NCBI RefSeq assembly: GCF_003122485.1
Contig: NZ_JRFU01000082.1
Location: 1 to 45,162, forward strand
Direction: 5' to 3'
DNA from: Eubacterium ramulus
GTDB lineage: Bacteria; Bacillota; Clostridia; Lachnospirales; Lachnospiraceae
DNA length: 45,162 nt
Part shown: piece after piece, positions 1-6,793 of the stretch
Layout of the letters: every line of letters starts with the position of its first letter
How positions within the stretch are numbered: position 1 is the first letter of the stretch
Translations under genes and position numbers: made by a program
The notes under the pieces: generated by a model
What the model was told of the DNA's origin: nothing
Databases searched by the model: none
What the model saw: only the letters and a program-made list of their open reading frames with translations

Positions 1-241
1 AGGCAGAATAGGCTTTCCGTTTTTGTTCCAGAAGATCGGTGTATTCCTCCCGGAGAGATTTGACAGAGGGGAGCTTTTTGATTCCCAGCTCGTCAAAATG
101 ATTCTTTGCCGCCTGGTGCAGCAGAATTTCAGCTTCATGTTCTGTTCGGAATTTTTTGCTGTACCCGGCTTTGCGATATTCTACATAGACAGCCCGCGAA
201 TTTCTGTTATTCTGTTTCCTGCTGCGGGCAATCGGGAACTG
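1..241 (-). pseudogene. Relaxase/mobilisation protein fragment, cut by window edge
   Basis: Reading leftward from 241 the minus strand is open to the window edge. It encodes a piece with the motifs RAVYVEYRKAGYSKKF, LLHQAAKNHFDELG and KKLPSVKSLREEY. I recognise this pattern from the C-terminal helical part of relaxases on clostridial mobile elements; that is memory of the family, not a search. A TGA lies directly upstream in the same frame (242-244), and the preceding 250 bp are coding-like in another frame (see 207-491). The piece is therefore a frame-shifted or deleted remnant with no start codon of its own. GC content is visibly higher than in the ICE to the right, as for the neighbouring RepA remnant, so both probably come from one older element. 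Confidence 0.5.
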
Positions 242-491
242 TCAGCAGCGAAGTATCGATAACAATATCCTCTGCTGGTTTCAAGAGCTCTGTCAAATCG
301 TGCTGCCGTCCCACGTTGGTCACATCAATTTTATTCACGCATATTCCAATCCACGGAAACTGTCTGCTTAATTCATCCATCAAATCGTATATATCAGCAG
401 TTGCCATGAAGCGTTTTGTCAAGTGCTTTTTAGAGTTATTGACGCAACATAGGCTCTTTTTTCCACGATAAAGCCCCACGCGGTCATACAT
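207..491 (-). pseudogene. Unrecognised mobile-element ORF remnant
   Basis: This is a 94-codon open frame with a protein-like composition (for example DIYDLMDELSRQFPWIG and GRQHDLTELLKPAED). I do not recognise a family. No Shine-Dalgarno sequence precedes the ATG, which lies inside a GCCCCA/TGGGGC hairpin (472-497). The frame ends overlapping the relaxase-like fragment, so the two may be parts of one gene split by a frameshift or two genes joined by deletion. Treat it as a remnant; the true start is unknown. Confidence 0.35.
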
Positions 492-511
492 GGGGCTGTG
501 GGATTATGATT

Positions 512-558
512 GAAGTGGCGAAGTGGCAAAGTGGCAAGGTATCTGGGTTTTGCCACTT
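512..558. repeat. Three tandem 8-bp repeats plus inverted copy beside repA remnant
   Basis: Positions 512-519, 520-527 and 528-535 read GAAGTGGC, GAAGTGGC and AAAGTGGC in immediate tandem. The inverted core GCCACTT follows at 552-558. The array lies just past the stop codon of the RepA-like remnant. Short tandem repeats beside a replication gene can be iterons or a terminator; nothing here separates these options. Confidence 0.5.
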
Positions 559-571
559 GGATTTTGCCAGT

Positions 572-1156
572 TCACTTTTTTAGGGCGTGATACCATGCTG
601 CGCCGATACACTTTGAGGTAATGCGCCCGTCAAGGTTTTTCTTTGCCGCCCGGACAGTACGGGCAGAAATCCCCGCGTCGGCTGCGACTTTCTCTATGCC
701 CTCGCTGGCAAGCTCTTTTCCGTCTGCCAGTAGGTCAAGTATCAGCTTTTCAGCCTGTTCGGTTTTGGTGGCGTTGTTGCCGCCCGCACCGGACAGCAGC
801 TCGTCGGCGGTTATATCATATTCGCCTATCCACTCAAAGCCTGTTTCCGGGTCAAGGCAAAAGGCAACGGGCTTTCCCTCCGGCGCAAGGGAAGATTTGT
901 CGTGAATGATAACACGCACATTCGGCTCACGCTTCACGCGCCCGATTAAAAGGACGCTCCTTGCTGCGGCTCTAAAGTCGATAGAACCTAAGCCCCTGTA
1001 TGCGCTCTGTCCTCCGGCAGCTTTGTTAAGGTGTCCGATAAGGATAACGGCGCACCCGGTACGCTCCGCAACTTCGGCAAGGCGGCGAAAAATGGGGCGC
1101 ACCTCGTTTGCCTTGTTCATGTCGGCTTTATCGCCCATATACGCCTGTATGGGGTC
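572..1156 (-). pseudogene. RepA-like AAA/RecA-fold ATPase, C-terminal part only
   Basis: The last ~194 codons of a RecA/DnaB-like plasmid or ICE replication ATPase remain. Visible are DPIQAYMGDK (Walker B region, with DPIQ from 1156 downward), VILIGHLNK, a GLGSIDFRAAARSVL segment, and a C-terminal winged-helix-like part with the GISARTVRAAKKNL motif. The Walker A half is missing: coding similarity stops at ~1156, where the sequence switches abruptly to an oppositely oriented XRE gene. An internal ATG at 1138 gives a 188-codon frame but has no good ribosome binding site, and the product would lack the ATP-binding loop. Composition is GC-rich compared with the rest of the window. Confidence 0.75.
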
Positions 1157-1752
1157 AAAGATACTGGTATCAGCAAAGGAGCGTTCAGTTCCTATCTTTC
1201 AGGACAGTACAATCCGAAAGCCGATAAAACGGAACTGATTGCCGACTCTTTAGATGTAGACTTACGTTGGCTTTACGGGGAAAATGTGCCTATGGAAAAT
1301 ACTCAAAAAGATGATACTGCCTTGCAATACGTCTTTTACAACAACTCCTGCTCCGAGTATCTTCTTGATGATTTAGATGATATGTATATCGCAATGAAAA
1401 CACAGTATTCTGCCCTCATTCCACGTTTTTATGTTCTTGTCAACCGAAGCGGAAATGAAATACACATACTGCCATTATTTTTAAGGGAGGATAGTTCTGA
1501 ATTTTATGATTGTCCGTCTGATTTTTTCCACGCAGACAGGCACAGCATTTTCACAAGAGATTTTGACAGTATCAACGTGAAACTTTCAACTGCTATTATA
1601 CAAAAACTTATGAGCCGAAAGTTACCATGCTTTCCTACTCACAGGCTGATGATTGCTTTTATATCGACAACGGAATACAGGACGGTCACATAAAGGCATT
1701 TGAAAAGGAACTGATAAAAGAATCACTCTACTTAAAACACATTGCCCAGTAA
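1157..1752 (+). pseudogene. XRE-type regulator, 5'-truncated and frameshifted
   Basis: The plus strand from 1157 encodes the second half of a Cro/CI helix-turn-helix domain (KDTGISKGAFSSYLSG, then LDVDLRWLYGENV) followed by ~120 residues of an unrecognised C-terminal domain. The first helices and the start codon are missing because the sequence runs directly into the RepA remnant. Near 1602-1606, at an A5 run, the frame breaks. The continuation KTYEPKVTMLSYSQADD through LYLKHIAQ-stop (ending 1752) lies in the next frame. Two lesions make this a pseudogene. Confidence 0.75.
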
Positions 1753-1758
1753 CAGCCA

Positions 1759-1795
1759 AGAGGACTTGCAAGGTTTCTGACCTTACAAGTCCTCT
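1759..1795. terminator. Hairpin after the XRE pseudogene
   Basis: The arms AGAGGACTTGCAAGG (1759-1773) and CCTTACAAGTCCTCT (1781-1795) pair around a 7-nt loop, 7 nt after the XRE pseudogene stop. There is no T-run. It is probably the old terminator of that gene. The next ~150 bp to 1944 contain nothing I can assign. Confidence 0.55.
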
Positions 1796-1944
1796 GCTGT
1801 ATCATAGTGATGTTGGCTGTGTCCATTCCGTCAAGGACTGCCCTACGGCGTATCGGCTTCGCCTTGTTCCTTGACCTCACTACGTTTTCTTTTTTTCTTG
1901 ACACAACAAAAGCACGCACGAATTTTCTTCAATCTTACAGGCTC

Positions 1945-2160
1945 TCATTCTTTCACATACTCTATCAATTCTTCTATTCCACAATCCAAGTAACTGCACA
2001 GTTTACAGATTAGTTGTGCGTCTAATCTCTGAAATTCATTTCTGCAATAACGATTAAAGTTAGACCTCGGTATATCCAATTCCTTACAAATGGTATTCTT
2101 ACTAATTCCTTTTTCTTTCAGCAGTTCCTCTATGTGAAGTTCCAAATGTCCATACTTCAT
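1945..2160 (-). CDS. Small XRE-family HTH regulator
   Basis: A 71-residue protein consisting of little more than one Cro/CI-type helix-turn-helix domain: LLKEKGISKNTICKELDI followed by RSNFNRYCRN and a C-terminal IEELIEYVKE. I chose the ATG at 2160 because AGAGGTGAGG lies just upstream; an upstream ATG in frame (2190) has no such site. It diverges from the small membrane protein gene at 2274, and the 50 bp between them hold three CTATATAG palindromes. This layout suggests it represses that region and itself. Target and signal are unknown. Confidence 0.75.
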   Translation of the reverse strand: MKYGHLELHIEELLKEKGISKNTICKELDIPRSNFNRYCRNEFQRLDAQLICKLCSYLDCGIEELIEYVKE

Positions 2161-2210
2161 TGCCTCACCTCTACATAAAAGTATATTCAATAAATCTTTA
2201 TGTAGTAATT

Positions 2211-2255
2211 CACTATATAGTGAGGTACTATATAGTTATCCCTATAACTATATAG
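2211..2255. promoter_or_regulatory. Three CTATATAG palindromes between divergent genes
   Basis: A perfect 12-bp palindrome CACTATATAGTG (2211-2222) is followed by ACTATATAGT (2227-2236) and ACTATATAG (2247-2255). The last two also form a larger inverted repeat, CTATATAGTTAT (2228-2239) and ATAACTATATAG (2244-2255). Located between a small XRE gene (minus) and a membrane protein gene (plus), this is a likely operator cluster, possibly overlapping AT-rich -10 elements. Confidence 0.6.
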
Positions 2256-2273
2256 AAACAGAGGTATGTCAAA

Positions 2274-2582
2274 ATGAAAAAGAAATTATTATTTGCCACT
2301 ATTATTCTAGTCTTGCTTGCAGGTGTTCTCTATTACATTAGCTTACCCGATTATCTTGTATTTAACAGTATGTCATTCAGCAATGGGGCTAATCGTGATA
2401 CCGAATTGCAAGTTATCGTATATCAATACTGGAATACCGATGAAGTGGTAGCGGAAATCGAAGCAGAACATAATCAAATCAACGGAACTCCCACTATCCT
2501 TACAATCAATCTATACCACTCTAAATGGTCTTTTCACAATGGATATGAACCATTTTATACCACTACTATCAATTATAATTGA
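2274..2582 (+). CDS. Small exported or membrane-anchored protein, unknown
   Basis: A 102-residue protein with a classic N-terminal signal or anchor: MKKK followed by a hydrophobic stretch at about residues 5-23 ending near YYISLPDY. The remainder is a small, polar, beta-rich domain with several Tyr, Trp and Asn residues and no cysteines. I recognise no family. AGAGG lies about 10 nt upstream of the ATG. It faces the XRE gene at 1945-2160 across the CTATATAG cluster and ends just before a bidirectional terminator shared with the gene now split off by the group II intron. It could be an immunity-type or surface protein, but nothing proves that. Confidence 0.6.
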   Translation: MKKKLLFATIILVLLAGVLYYISLPDYLVFNSMSFSNGANRDTELQVIVYQYWNTDEVVAEIEAEHNQINGTPTILTINLYHSKWSFHNGYEPFYTTTINYN

Positions 2583-2590
2583 AAAGCAAA

Positions 2591-2620
2591 AGCAGACAGT
2601 CAATCAAAAAACTGTCTGCT
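2591..2620. terminator. Bidirectional terminator hairpin
   Basis: AGCAGACAGT (2591-2600) and ACTGTCTGCT (2611-2620) are perfect 10-bp arms around CAATCAAAAA. The hairpin serves the plus-strand gene ending at 2582. On the minus strand it lies in the 3' exon of the group II intron and is followed by TTTTGCTTTT, so it was probably also the terminator of the gene at 4500-4805 before intron insertion. Confidence 0.7.
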
Positions 2621-2662
2621 ACAGTCGAGTAGACTAAGACCTCTCAATCTTAGCCCCTCACA

Positions 2663-2695
2663 GATCCGTACGTGCGGCTTTCCCGCATACGGCTC
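2663..2695 (-). ncRNA. Group II intron domain V
   Basis: The 33-nt catalytic hairpin reads GAGCCGTATGCGGG on the minus strand, then a GAAA-type loop region, then CCGCACGTACGGATC. Domain V is the most conserved part of group II ribozymes. It lies 18 nt downstream of the maturase stop and directly upstream of the domain VI hairpin. Confidence 0.85.
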
Positions 2696-2713
2696 CTCAT
2701 AATAACATTCACT

Positions 2714-4009
2714 TTAATATAAGCAATAGTACGTCTTTGGTTTCGCAAGCGGATAACACTTTAGCATTTCCCAAAAACCACCCCATGTATAGGCTCTTCT
2801 GCAACCTCGACGATTTACCGCTTTAAACAGGAATTGTTGTACTCTGTGTAAGAATGCACATAATCTTCTATAATTCCATGTTACTCCATAATAGCGATAG
2901 TGACCTACAAGCTTTACATTCAGCTCTTTTATGATTTCTCTGACCGGACGGTTCCGATTATCATATATCCATAGTTTATATTCTTTCAGCTTACGTTCAA
3001 ACTTCTTTCGAGATGTCTGCAACTTTAATGCAAATGTTCCCTTTCTTGTTTTCCCGCAATAGAAAGTAAAACCTAGAAAATCGAATGCTTCTGGCTTACC
3101 TATTCCTCTGGATAGTCTGTTGGTTTCTGCAAATCTCCCAAATTCAATCAACCTGCTTTTACTGCTTTCCAGCTCAAGATTGAATTGTTCCATCCTCTCT
3201 TTCAGGGCTGAATAATACCACTCTGCTTCTGATTTATACTGGAATCCAGCTACAAAATCATCTGCAAAATTCACCAGAAAACAGTCTCCTTTTAACGTCT
3301 TTTTCACCACAAATTTAAACCACAGCGTTAACACGTTATGCATGTATATATTTGCTAGCATCGGACTCATGACTGAACCCTGTGCTGAACCTTCCTCTGT
3401 TGATTCAAATTTTCCATCTTCCATTATTCCAGCTTTTAAATATTTCTTTATCAGCCAGAGCAGATTTGGGTCTTGAATATGCCATTCCAGAAATCTCATC
3501 ATCCAGTCATGGTTAATGTGATCGAAAAATCCTTTAATATCAGCGTCCACTATGTAGCTGATTTTCCCATAACTGATTCTCTGATATACTTCTTTTACCG
3601 CTTCGTGACAACCTCTGTTTGGTCTAAATCCATACATACAGTTCAGAAATCTTGGCTCGTAAATTGCTTCTAGTACTTTCTTTACTGCCATTTGGACAAT
3701 CTTATCCTCGTAAGAGGCTATTCCCAGCGGTCGCATTTTTCCATTTCCCTTTGGAATATATACCCTCAATGATGGGAGTGGTTTAAAAGATTTGTTCTTT
3801 AACCTCTGTACTAAGTCTTCGATATTTCTATCGAGGTTCTTTCCGTATTCTTCCTTTGTCACCTTATCAACACCAACTGCCTTTTTGCCATCTAATTCTT
3901 TATGGCATTGTTTCAGCAATTCTGCATTTATCAAGTGATATATGGATGTGAATACAGGTTTCTTTGTTTCTGCCGATATTTCAGCTATTCTTTCTAATTT
4001 CGTTCCCAT
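2714..4009 (-). CDS. ltrA: Group II intron reverse transcriptase/maturase
   Basis: A 431-residue protein that binds its intron RNA to promote splicing and copies it into DNA at new sites. Visible reverse transcriptase blocks are YIPKGNGKMRPLGI, a palm block with YIVDADIKGFFDHI (catalytic Asp), GSAQGSVMSPMLANIY, and NFADDF near residue 249 in place of the common YADD. A FDFLGFTFY block and a basic maturase (X) domain follow, including the KLVGHYRYYGV motif. No HNH endonuclease domain is present after the X domain, so integration probably uses single-stranded or already nicked DNA. The start at 4009 has GGAGGAAATA upstream. The length is complete for endonuclease-lacking members and no lesions are seen. 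Confidence 0.93.
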   Translation of the reverse strand: MGTKLERIAEISAETKKPVFTSIYHLINAELLKQCHKELDGKKAVGVDKVTKEEYGKNLDRNIEDLVQRLKNKSFKPLPSLRVYIPKGNGKMRPLGIASYEDKIVQMAVKKVLEAIYEPRFLNCMYGFRPNRGCHEAVKEVYQRISYGKISYIVDADIKGFFDHINHDWMMRFLEWHIQDPNLLWLIKKYLKAGIMEDGKFESTEEGSAQGSVMSPMLANIYMHNVLTLWFKFVVKKTLKGDCFLVNFADDFVAGFQYKSEAEWYYSALKERMEQFNLELESSKSRLIEFGRFAETNRLSRGIGKPEAFDFLGFTFYCGKTRKGTFALKLQTSRKKFERKLKEYKLWIYDNRNRPVREIIKELNVKLVGHYRYYGVTWNYRRLCAFLHRVQQFLFKAVNRRGCRRAYTWGGFWEMLKCYPLAKPKTYYCLY

Positions 4010-4499
4010 TATTTCCTCCGTCCCTGAGTACGGATAATGTGTCCTCAGAAAGACCGTTACTATGCAGTCCCCTTCCCTCCATCGGCATTACCCGATTTCA
4101 TCAGTACTATGAGACTGTCCGACTACCTGTTATCCATTTGAAGCTCTCCATTTTCAGTTGATACTTCATACTCTTATACGAGAGACAACAGGTTCTCCCC
4201 AGTTGATGTGTACCCACAATGTCAAGCATGATTGGCCCTTTGACCCCGCAGCGCCACACAATTCTCGCCATAATGACTTGTGTGCTGTTGCCTTCCGCAC
4301 CAGTTAAGACGTCGGCCTACTGAAGTTAACTTTTCGAGGCTCAATAGCATTGCAACCCTGCTTTCTTGCTGTCTACGCTTGTCAGTTGCTGTTACCAACA
4401 ACATCCCAAGACTCGCTATTATCTGGCTGGCTAAACCTTGGATAAACCGGATTCCCACCGGCTTGACTACACACCCTTAGCTGGGCGCACAACTGGGAT

Positions 4500-4805
4500 T
4501 TACGAAAATCTTTTTTGAATCTTATACAGCCATATACTACAAATAACAGCTATAAATAATATAAATATAACTGCAATAGAAATAGCATAATCTTTCGGTA
4601 ATATAACTGCAATCACTCCAGAGAACAAAAGACAAATTCCTATCAATAAAACAGGCTTTCCTAATGCTTTTGCATATCCTTTTCTGTCGTTTGTGGTTTC
4701 AAATACTTTGCCATGAACAGAAGAATAATTTCCTTTTAATAGAGAAAAACTAACAAATATGAGAAGAGCAGAACAGAACCACATCATTATACTAAAGCCT
4801 ATCAT
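4500..4805 (-). CDS. Small membrane protein (DUF3784-like), upstream exon of the intron
   Basis: A 101-residue protein with three predicted membrane spans: about residues 3-22, 46-65 and 70-92. Between the first two is a polar segment containing YSSVHGKVFETTNDRKGYAK. The layout recalls DUF3784-type small membrane proteins, but the similarity is by eye only. I chose the ATG at 4805 because GGAGGGATATATT precedes it; an upstream ATG at 4823 lacks a site. The stop codon (TAA at 4500-4502) is only 9 nt from the 5' end of the group II intron. The protein is unaffected, but the mRNA now reaches its terminator through the intron. Confidence 0.65.
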   Translation of the reverse strand: MIGFSIMMWFCSALLIFVSFSLLKGNYSSVHGKVFETTNDRKGYAKALGKPVLLIGICLLFSGVIAVILPKDYAISIAVIFILFIAVICSIWLYKIQKRFS

Positions 4806-4890
4806 AATATATCCCTCCATCAATTCTAATTTGTTTGTTTTTCATAATATCATACTTTGTAATTATTTGCACCATTATAATTGCAAAATA

Positions 4891-4918
4891 ACGCAGACAA
4901 TATCTCTACTATCTGCGT
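4891..4918 (-). terminator. Hairpin downstream of the 5.06-5.66 kb gene pair
   Basis: ACGCAGA (4891-4897) pairs with TCTGCGT (4912-4918). Read on the minus strand it is followed by TATTTTGC. It lies ~150 bp past the last minus-strand stop (5065). The stretch 4919-5064 has no supportable gene. Confidence 0.45.
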
Positions 4919-5064
4919 CATTCCTTTCGTGTCTTCTTGAAATATTTACTCCATTTTCTTTCAATCTTTATTCCAAATTTACTCCATTTTAAAAATCCGT
5001 TACGATATTTTGTGGTATTCTACGATACCTTTTCTTTGAAGAAAAATGTCTGCAAACCTTGATT

Positions 5065-5247
5065 TTAAGCGAACTTTTCAATATTTCCAAGCACTTTATT
5101 CTGTTGTGAGAATTTCTTCTCAATTATTTCAAATATATTAAGATACTTCTCTCGTATTTTCTTTGTGTTAAATATTTCCTTTCCCTTTTCAACAGCATCC
5201 TGGGACACTTTCTTAACAAGATCTGATAGTGTTATGTATTCAATCAT
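5065..5247 (-). CDS. Small charged protein paired with XRE regulator
   Basis: A 60-residue, lysine/glutamate-rich, probably helical protein (for example SDLVKKVSQDAVEKGKEIF). It is translationally coupled to the XRE gene upstream: the ATG overlaps the XRE stop region by 4 nt (5244-5247). No family is recognised. Small partners of XRE regulators can be antitoxin-like or anti-repressor proteins, but there is no direct sign of either role. Confidence 0.5.
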   Translation of the reverse strand: MIEYITLSDLVKKVSQDAVEKGKEIFNTKKIREKYLNIFEIIEKKFSQQNKVLGNIEKFA

Positions 5248-5660
5248 AATTTTTCCTTTCCGAACATGCTAATAAGACCATTTATCGCCTCAAACTGCTC
5301 TTTACTAATAGTTATGTTCTCTTCCTTCATTTCTCCAAACAATATATAATCCGCCGATACTCCAAGGATTTTACAAATTACAATCAACTTGTAAATATCA
5401 ATCCCGGCACAACCTCTTTCAATCCTTGAGACTTGATTAGCTGTTATATTTAAATAGGTACTTAAATCTACTGCTGTAATTCCCTTCTCAATCCTTTTTT
5501 CTTGTATTCTCCATCCAATTTGTTTTCTTATATCATCTGTAATGTCTTCAACACTATTATAACTTATTTGCTGCAATTTCTCATCTATCCTTTCGCTTCC
5601 GTTGTGGCTAGAAACGTTTGAAGGTCTGGAAAAACTTCTCCAACATGAAATTTTTAGCAA
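5244..5660 (-). CDS. XRE-family HTH regulator with uncertain N-terminus
   Basis: The core HTH domain is clear: IGWRIQEKRIEKGITAVDL, then NITANQVSRIERGCAGID and LVICKILGVSADYILFGE. A short tail (EQFEAINGLISMFGKEKL) follows. The first ~25 residues from the ATG at 5660 look unlike a normal regulator and overlap an opposite-strand tail reading ETFEGLEKLLQHEIFSK, so the real start may be further in (for example a TTG near codon 28) or the 5' end may have been replaced at a junction. It is followed by a coupled 60-codon gene and probably controls this two-gene unit. Confidence 0.6.
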   Translation of the reverse strand: MLKISCWRSFSRPSNVSSHNGSERIDEKLQQISYNSVEDITDDIRKQIGWRIQEKRIEKGITAVDLSTYLNITANQVSRIERGCAGIDIYKLIVICKILGVSADYILFGEMKEENITISKEQFEAINGLISMFGKEKL

Positions 5661-5666
5661 ATAAAA

Positions 5667-5726
5667 AAGGACACATGAAAAACAGTTCCAGTCCTCAAAC
5701 TGGTTTCTAATTTTTCATGCGTCCTT
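5667..5726. terminator. Long inverted repeat, terminator-like
   Basis: The arm AAGGACACATGAAAAA (5667-5682) pairs with TTTTTCATGCGTCCTT (5711-5726), with one mismatch. Inside, CAG/CTG-type pairs continue the stem (CCAGTcctcaaACTGG). Such long paired stems with an A-rich and a T-rich side can terminate in both directions. The next 130 bp to 5860 contain nothing I can assign. Confidence 0.55.
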
Positions 5727-5860
5727 AGGATGGCACCTTTGCGTATCATCAGCTTACGCTTATTGCAGGTGTCTCCCATATCATGATGACCACTAATTTA
5801 ATTGTCTTGTCCTGTTGCGGTCAAATATCTGCCGCAGCATCTGATGTCTGACTGTATGTA

Positions 5861-6091
5861 TCAGATATAATACTTATCCTGTTCTACTCTATCCAGCAGC
5901 TCACCCTCCTTGAAATTCTTCAAGGTCATTACTCTACCACAATGGTGACATTTCATCATAACTCTCGGCAGTACCGGATAATTTCTGTTACCTGTAACCA
6001 TGTATGAAACTTTCATACTCTTTTTGCACTTCTTACAATAAAAATCTATAACTTTTAACTCTTTGTTCAATTCAGTTCGCTCCTTATTCAT
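5861..6091 (-). CDS. Small zinc-ribbon protein
   Basis: Up to 76 residues with two CxxC knuckles: CKKC near residue 19 and CHHC near residue 48, separated by a beta-rich stretch. This is a typical zinc ribbon that could bind nucleic acid or protein. The ATG at 6091 has no good site. A TTG at 6070 (codon 8) is preceded by AAGGAG at a 9-nt spacing and could be the true start. It is the last gene of the polymerase/LexA-HTH run (8044 to 5861), after a 150-bp gap containing a GCCGGG/CCCGGC-type hairpin at about 6160-6200. Confidence 0.65.
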   Translation of the reverse strand: MNKERTELNKELKVIDFYCKKCKKSMKVSYMVTGNRNYPVLPRVMMKCHHCGRVMTLKNFKEGELLDRVEQDKYYI

Positions 6092-6248
6092 ACAAAATCA
6101 TCACTATCTACAACTTTGTACTCGTAAAGGAAAGGGAAATCACCTTTGCAAGCCTTTTGCCGGGAGTTCCGATGAATGTCTGCACATTCCCCGGCTTTGC
6201 TGATCTAAAGCCAACTGATATGAATTGTGCTGTCAGCACACAATCACA

Positions 6249-6494
6249 TCAGGCTCCGGCTCTTTCCATAAACCACATATTGTTATCTTCATAGAAAAGG
6301 AATATTTCCTTTCCATCTACCACACAGGTATAACGCTCTCCAACTCCACCAGCCCTTGTACTGGCTGCTCTGCGCTTGTCTTTTACTCGTGTAATCTCAT
6401 ACTTTCTGCCATCTTCCCATGTTATCTCTTTTGGAATGAGCAGTCCGTCCCTTGAAAACTCTGCAAGTACATCAACATATACCTTATTGCTCAA
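6249..6494 (-). CDS. Small protein of the DinB/LexA-like mobile cassette
   Basis: An 81-residue protein beginning SNKVYVDVLAEFSRDGLL. It contains WEDGRKYEITRVKDKRRAAS, then GERYTCVVDGKEIFLFYED and WFMERAG. I recognise this beta-rich pattern (RRAAS...G..YTC...FYED) from small uncharacterised proteins often next to UmuC/DinB-like polymerases in clostridial elements. The function is unknown. The start is taken as TTG at 6494 because AAGGAAGGTGA lies just upstream, inside the end of the LexA-like gene. A longer ATG frame to 6626 would run through the LexA-HTH gene and is unlikely. Confidence 0.7.
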   Translation of the reverse strand: MSNKVYVDVLAEFSRDGLLIPKEITWEDGRKYEITRVKDKRRAASTRAGGVGERYTCVVDGKEIFLFYEDNNMWFMERAGA

Positions 6495-6508
6495 TGTAAT
6501 CACCTTCC

Positions 6509-6751
6509 TTACAAGATTGCTATTGCTCTGGAAGCATCCATCTTCCTTGCTATATAGCCTTTTTCTTCTAATATTTTCAGATGTGCATAAACACTTGAAG
6601 TCGATGCCACCCCTACCATCTTGCATATCTCCCTGATAGTAGGAGCATAGCCATTCACACGCTGATATTGCATAATGCTTTCATACACATTCTGCTGCTT
6701 CTCCGTCAATGGTGCTCTGTCTACCAGATTAATTCTTGCTGCTTCGCTCAT
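6509..6751 (-). CDS. LexA-type HTH protein without the protease domain
   Basis: An 80-residue protein matching only the N-terminal winged-helix DNA-binding domain of LexA: LTEKQQNVYESIMQYQRVNG, then PTIREICKMVGVASTSSVY and LKILEEKGYIARK. The S24 self-cleavage domain (Ser/Lys dyad) of real LexA is absent, so it cannot be inactivated by RecA-stimulated self-cleavage. GGAGGCGGAAC precedes the ATG. It lies between a Y-family polymerase gene (42 bp upstream) and a small protein whose ribosome binding site is inside its last codons. It may compete with the host LexA or the S24 repressor for operators; that is inference. Confidence 0.85.
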   Translation of the reverse strand: MSEAARINLVDRAPLTEKQQNVYESIMQYQRVNGYAPTIREICKMVGVASTSSVYAHLKILEEKGYIARKMDASRAIAIL

Positions 6752-6793
6752 GTTCCGCCTCCCTCTTCTTTACTCTATTGGCACTTCTCGTTG

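Larger units (their letters stand above)
2624..4490 (-). mobile_element. Complete group II intron, about 1.87 kb
   Basis: The 5' end on the minus strand begins GTGCGCCCAGC at 4490, a typical group II start, followed by a structured ~480-nt leader. The maturase gene lies in domain IV (2714-4009). Domain V occupies 2663-2695 (GAGCCGTATGCGGG, then CCGCACGTACGG). Domain VI follows with stem CTAAGA/TCTTAG and a bulged A in TCTACTC. The 3' end is placed at 2624 because the sequence ends ...CTCGAC, giving the AY terminus and a branch A about 7 nt from the end. The exons join as CCCAGTT / TGTAGCAG. The intron looks intact. It sits 9 nt after a stop codon and just before that gene's terminator, so splicing is not needed for the host protein. 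Confidence 0.85.

Noticed and set aside
1728..1919. 63-codon minus-strand frame rich in Arg/Lys
   Set aside because: It covers the hairpin after the XRE pseudogene, has no ribosome binding site and no family-like pattern.
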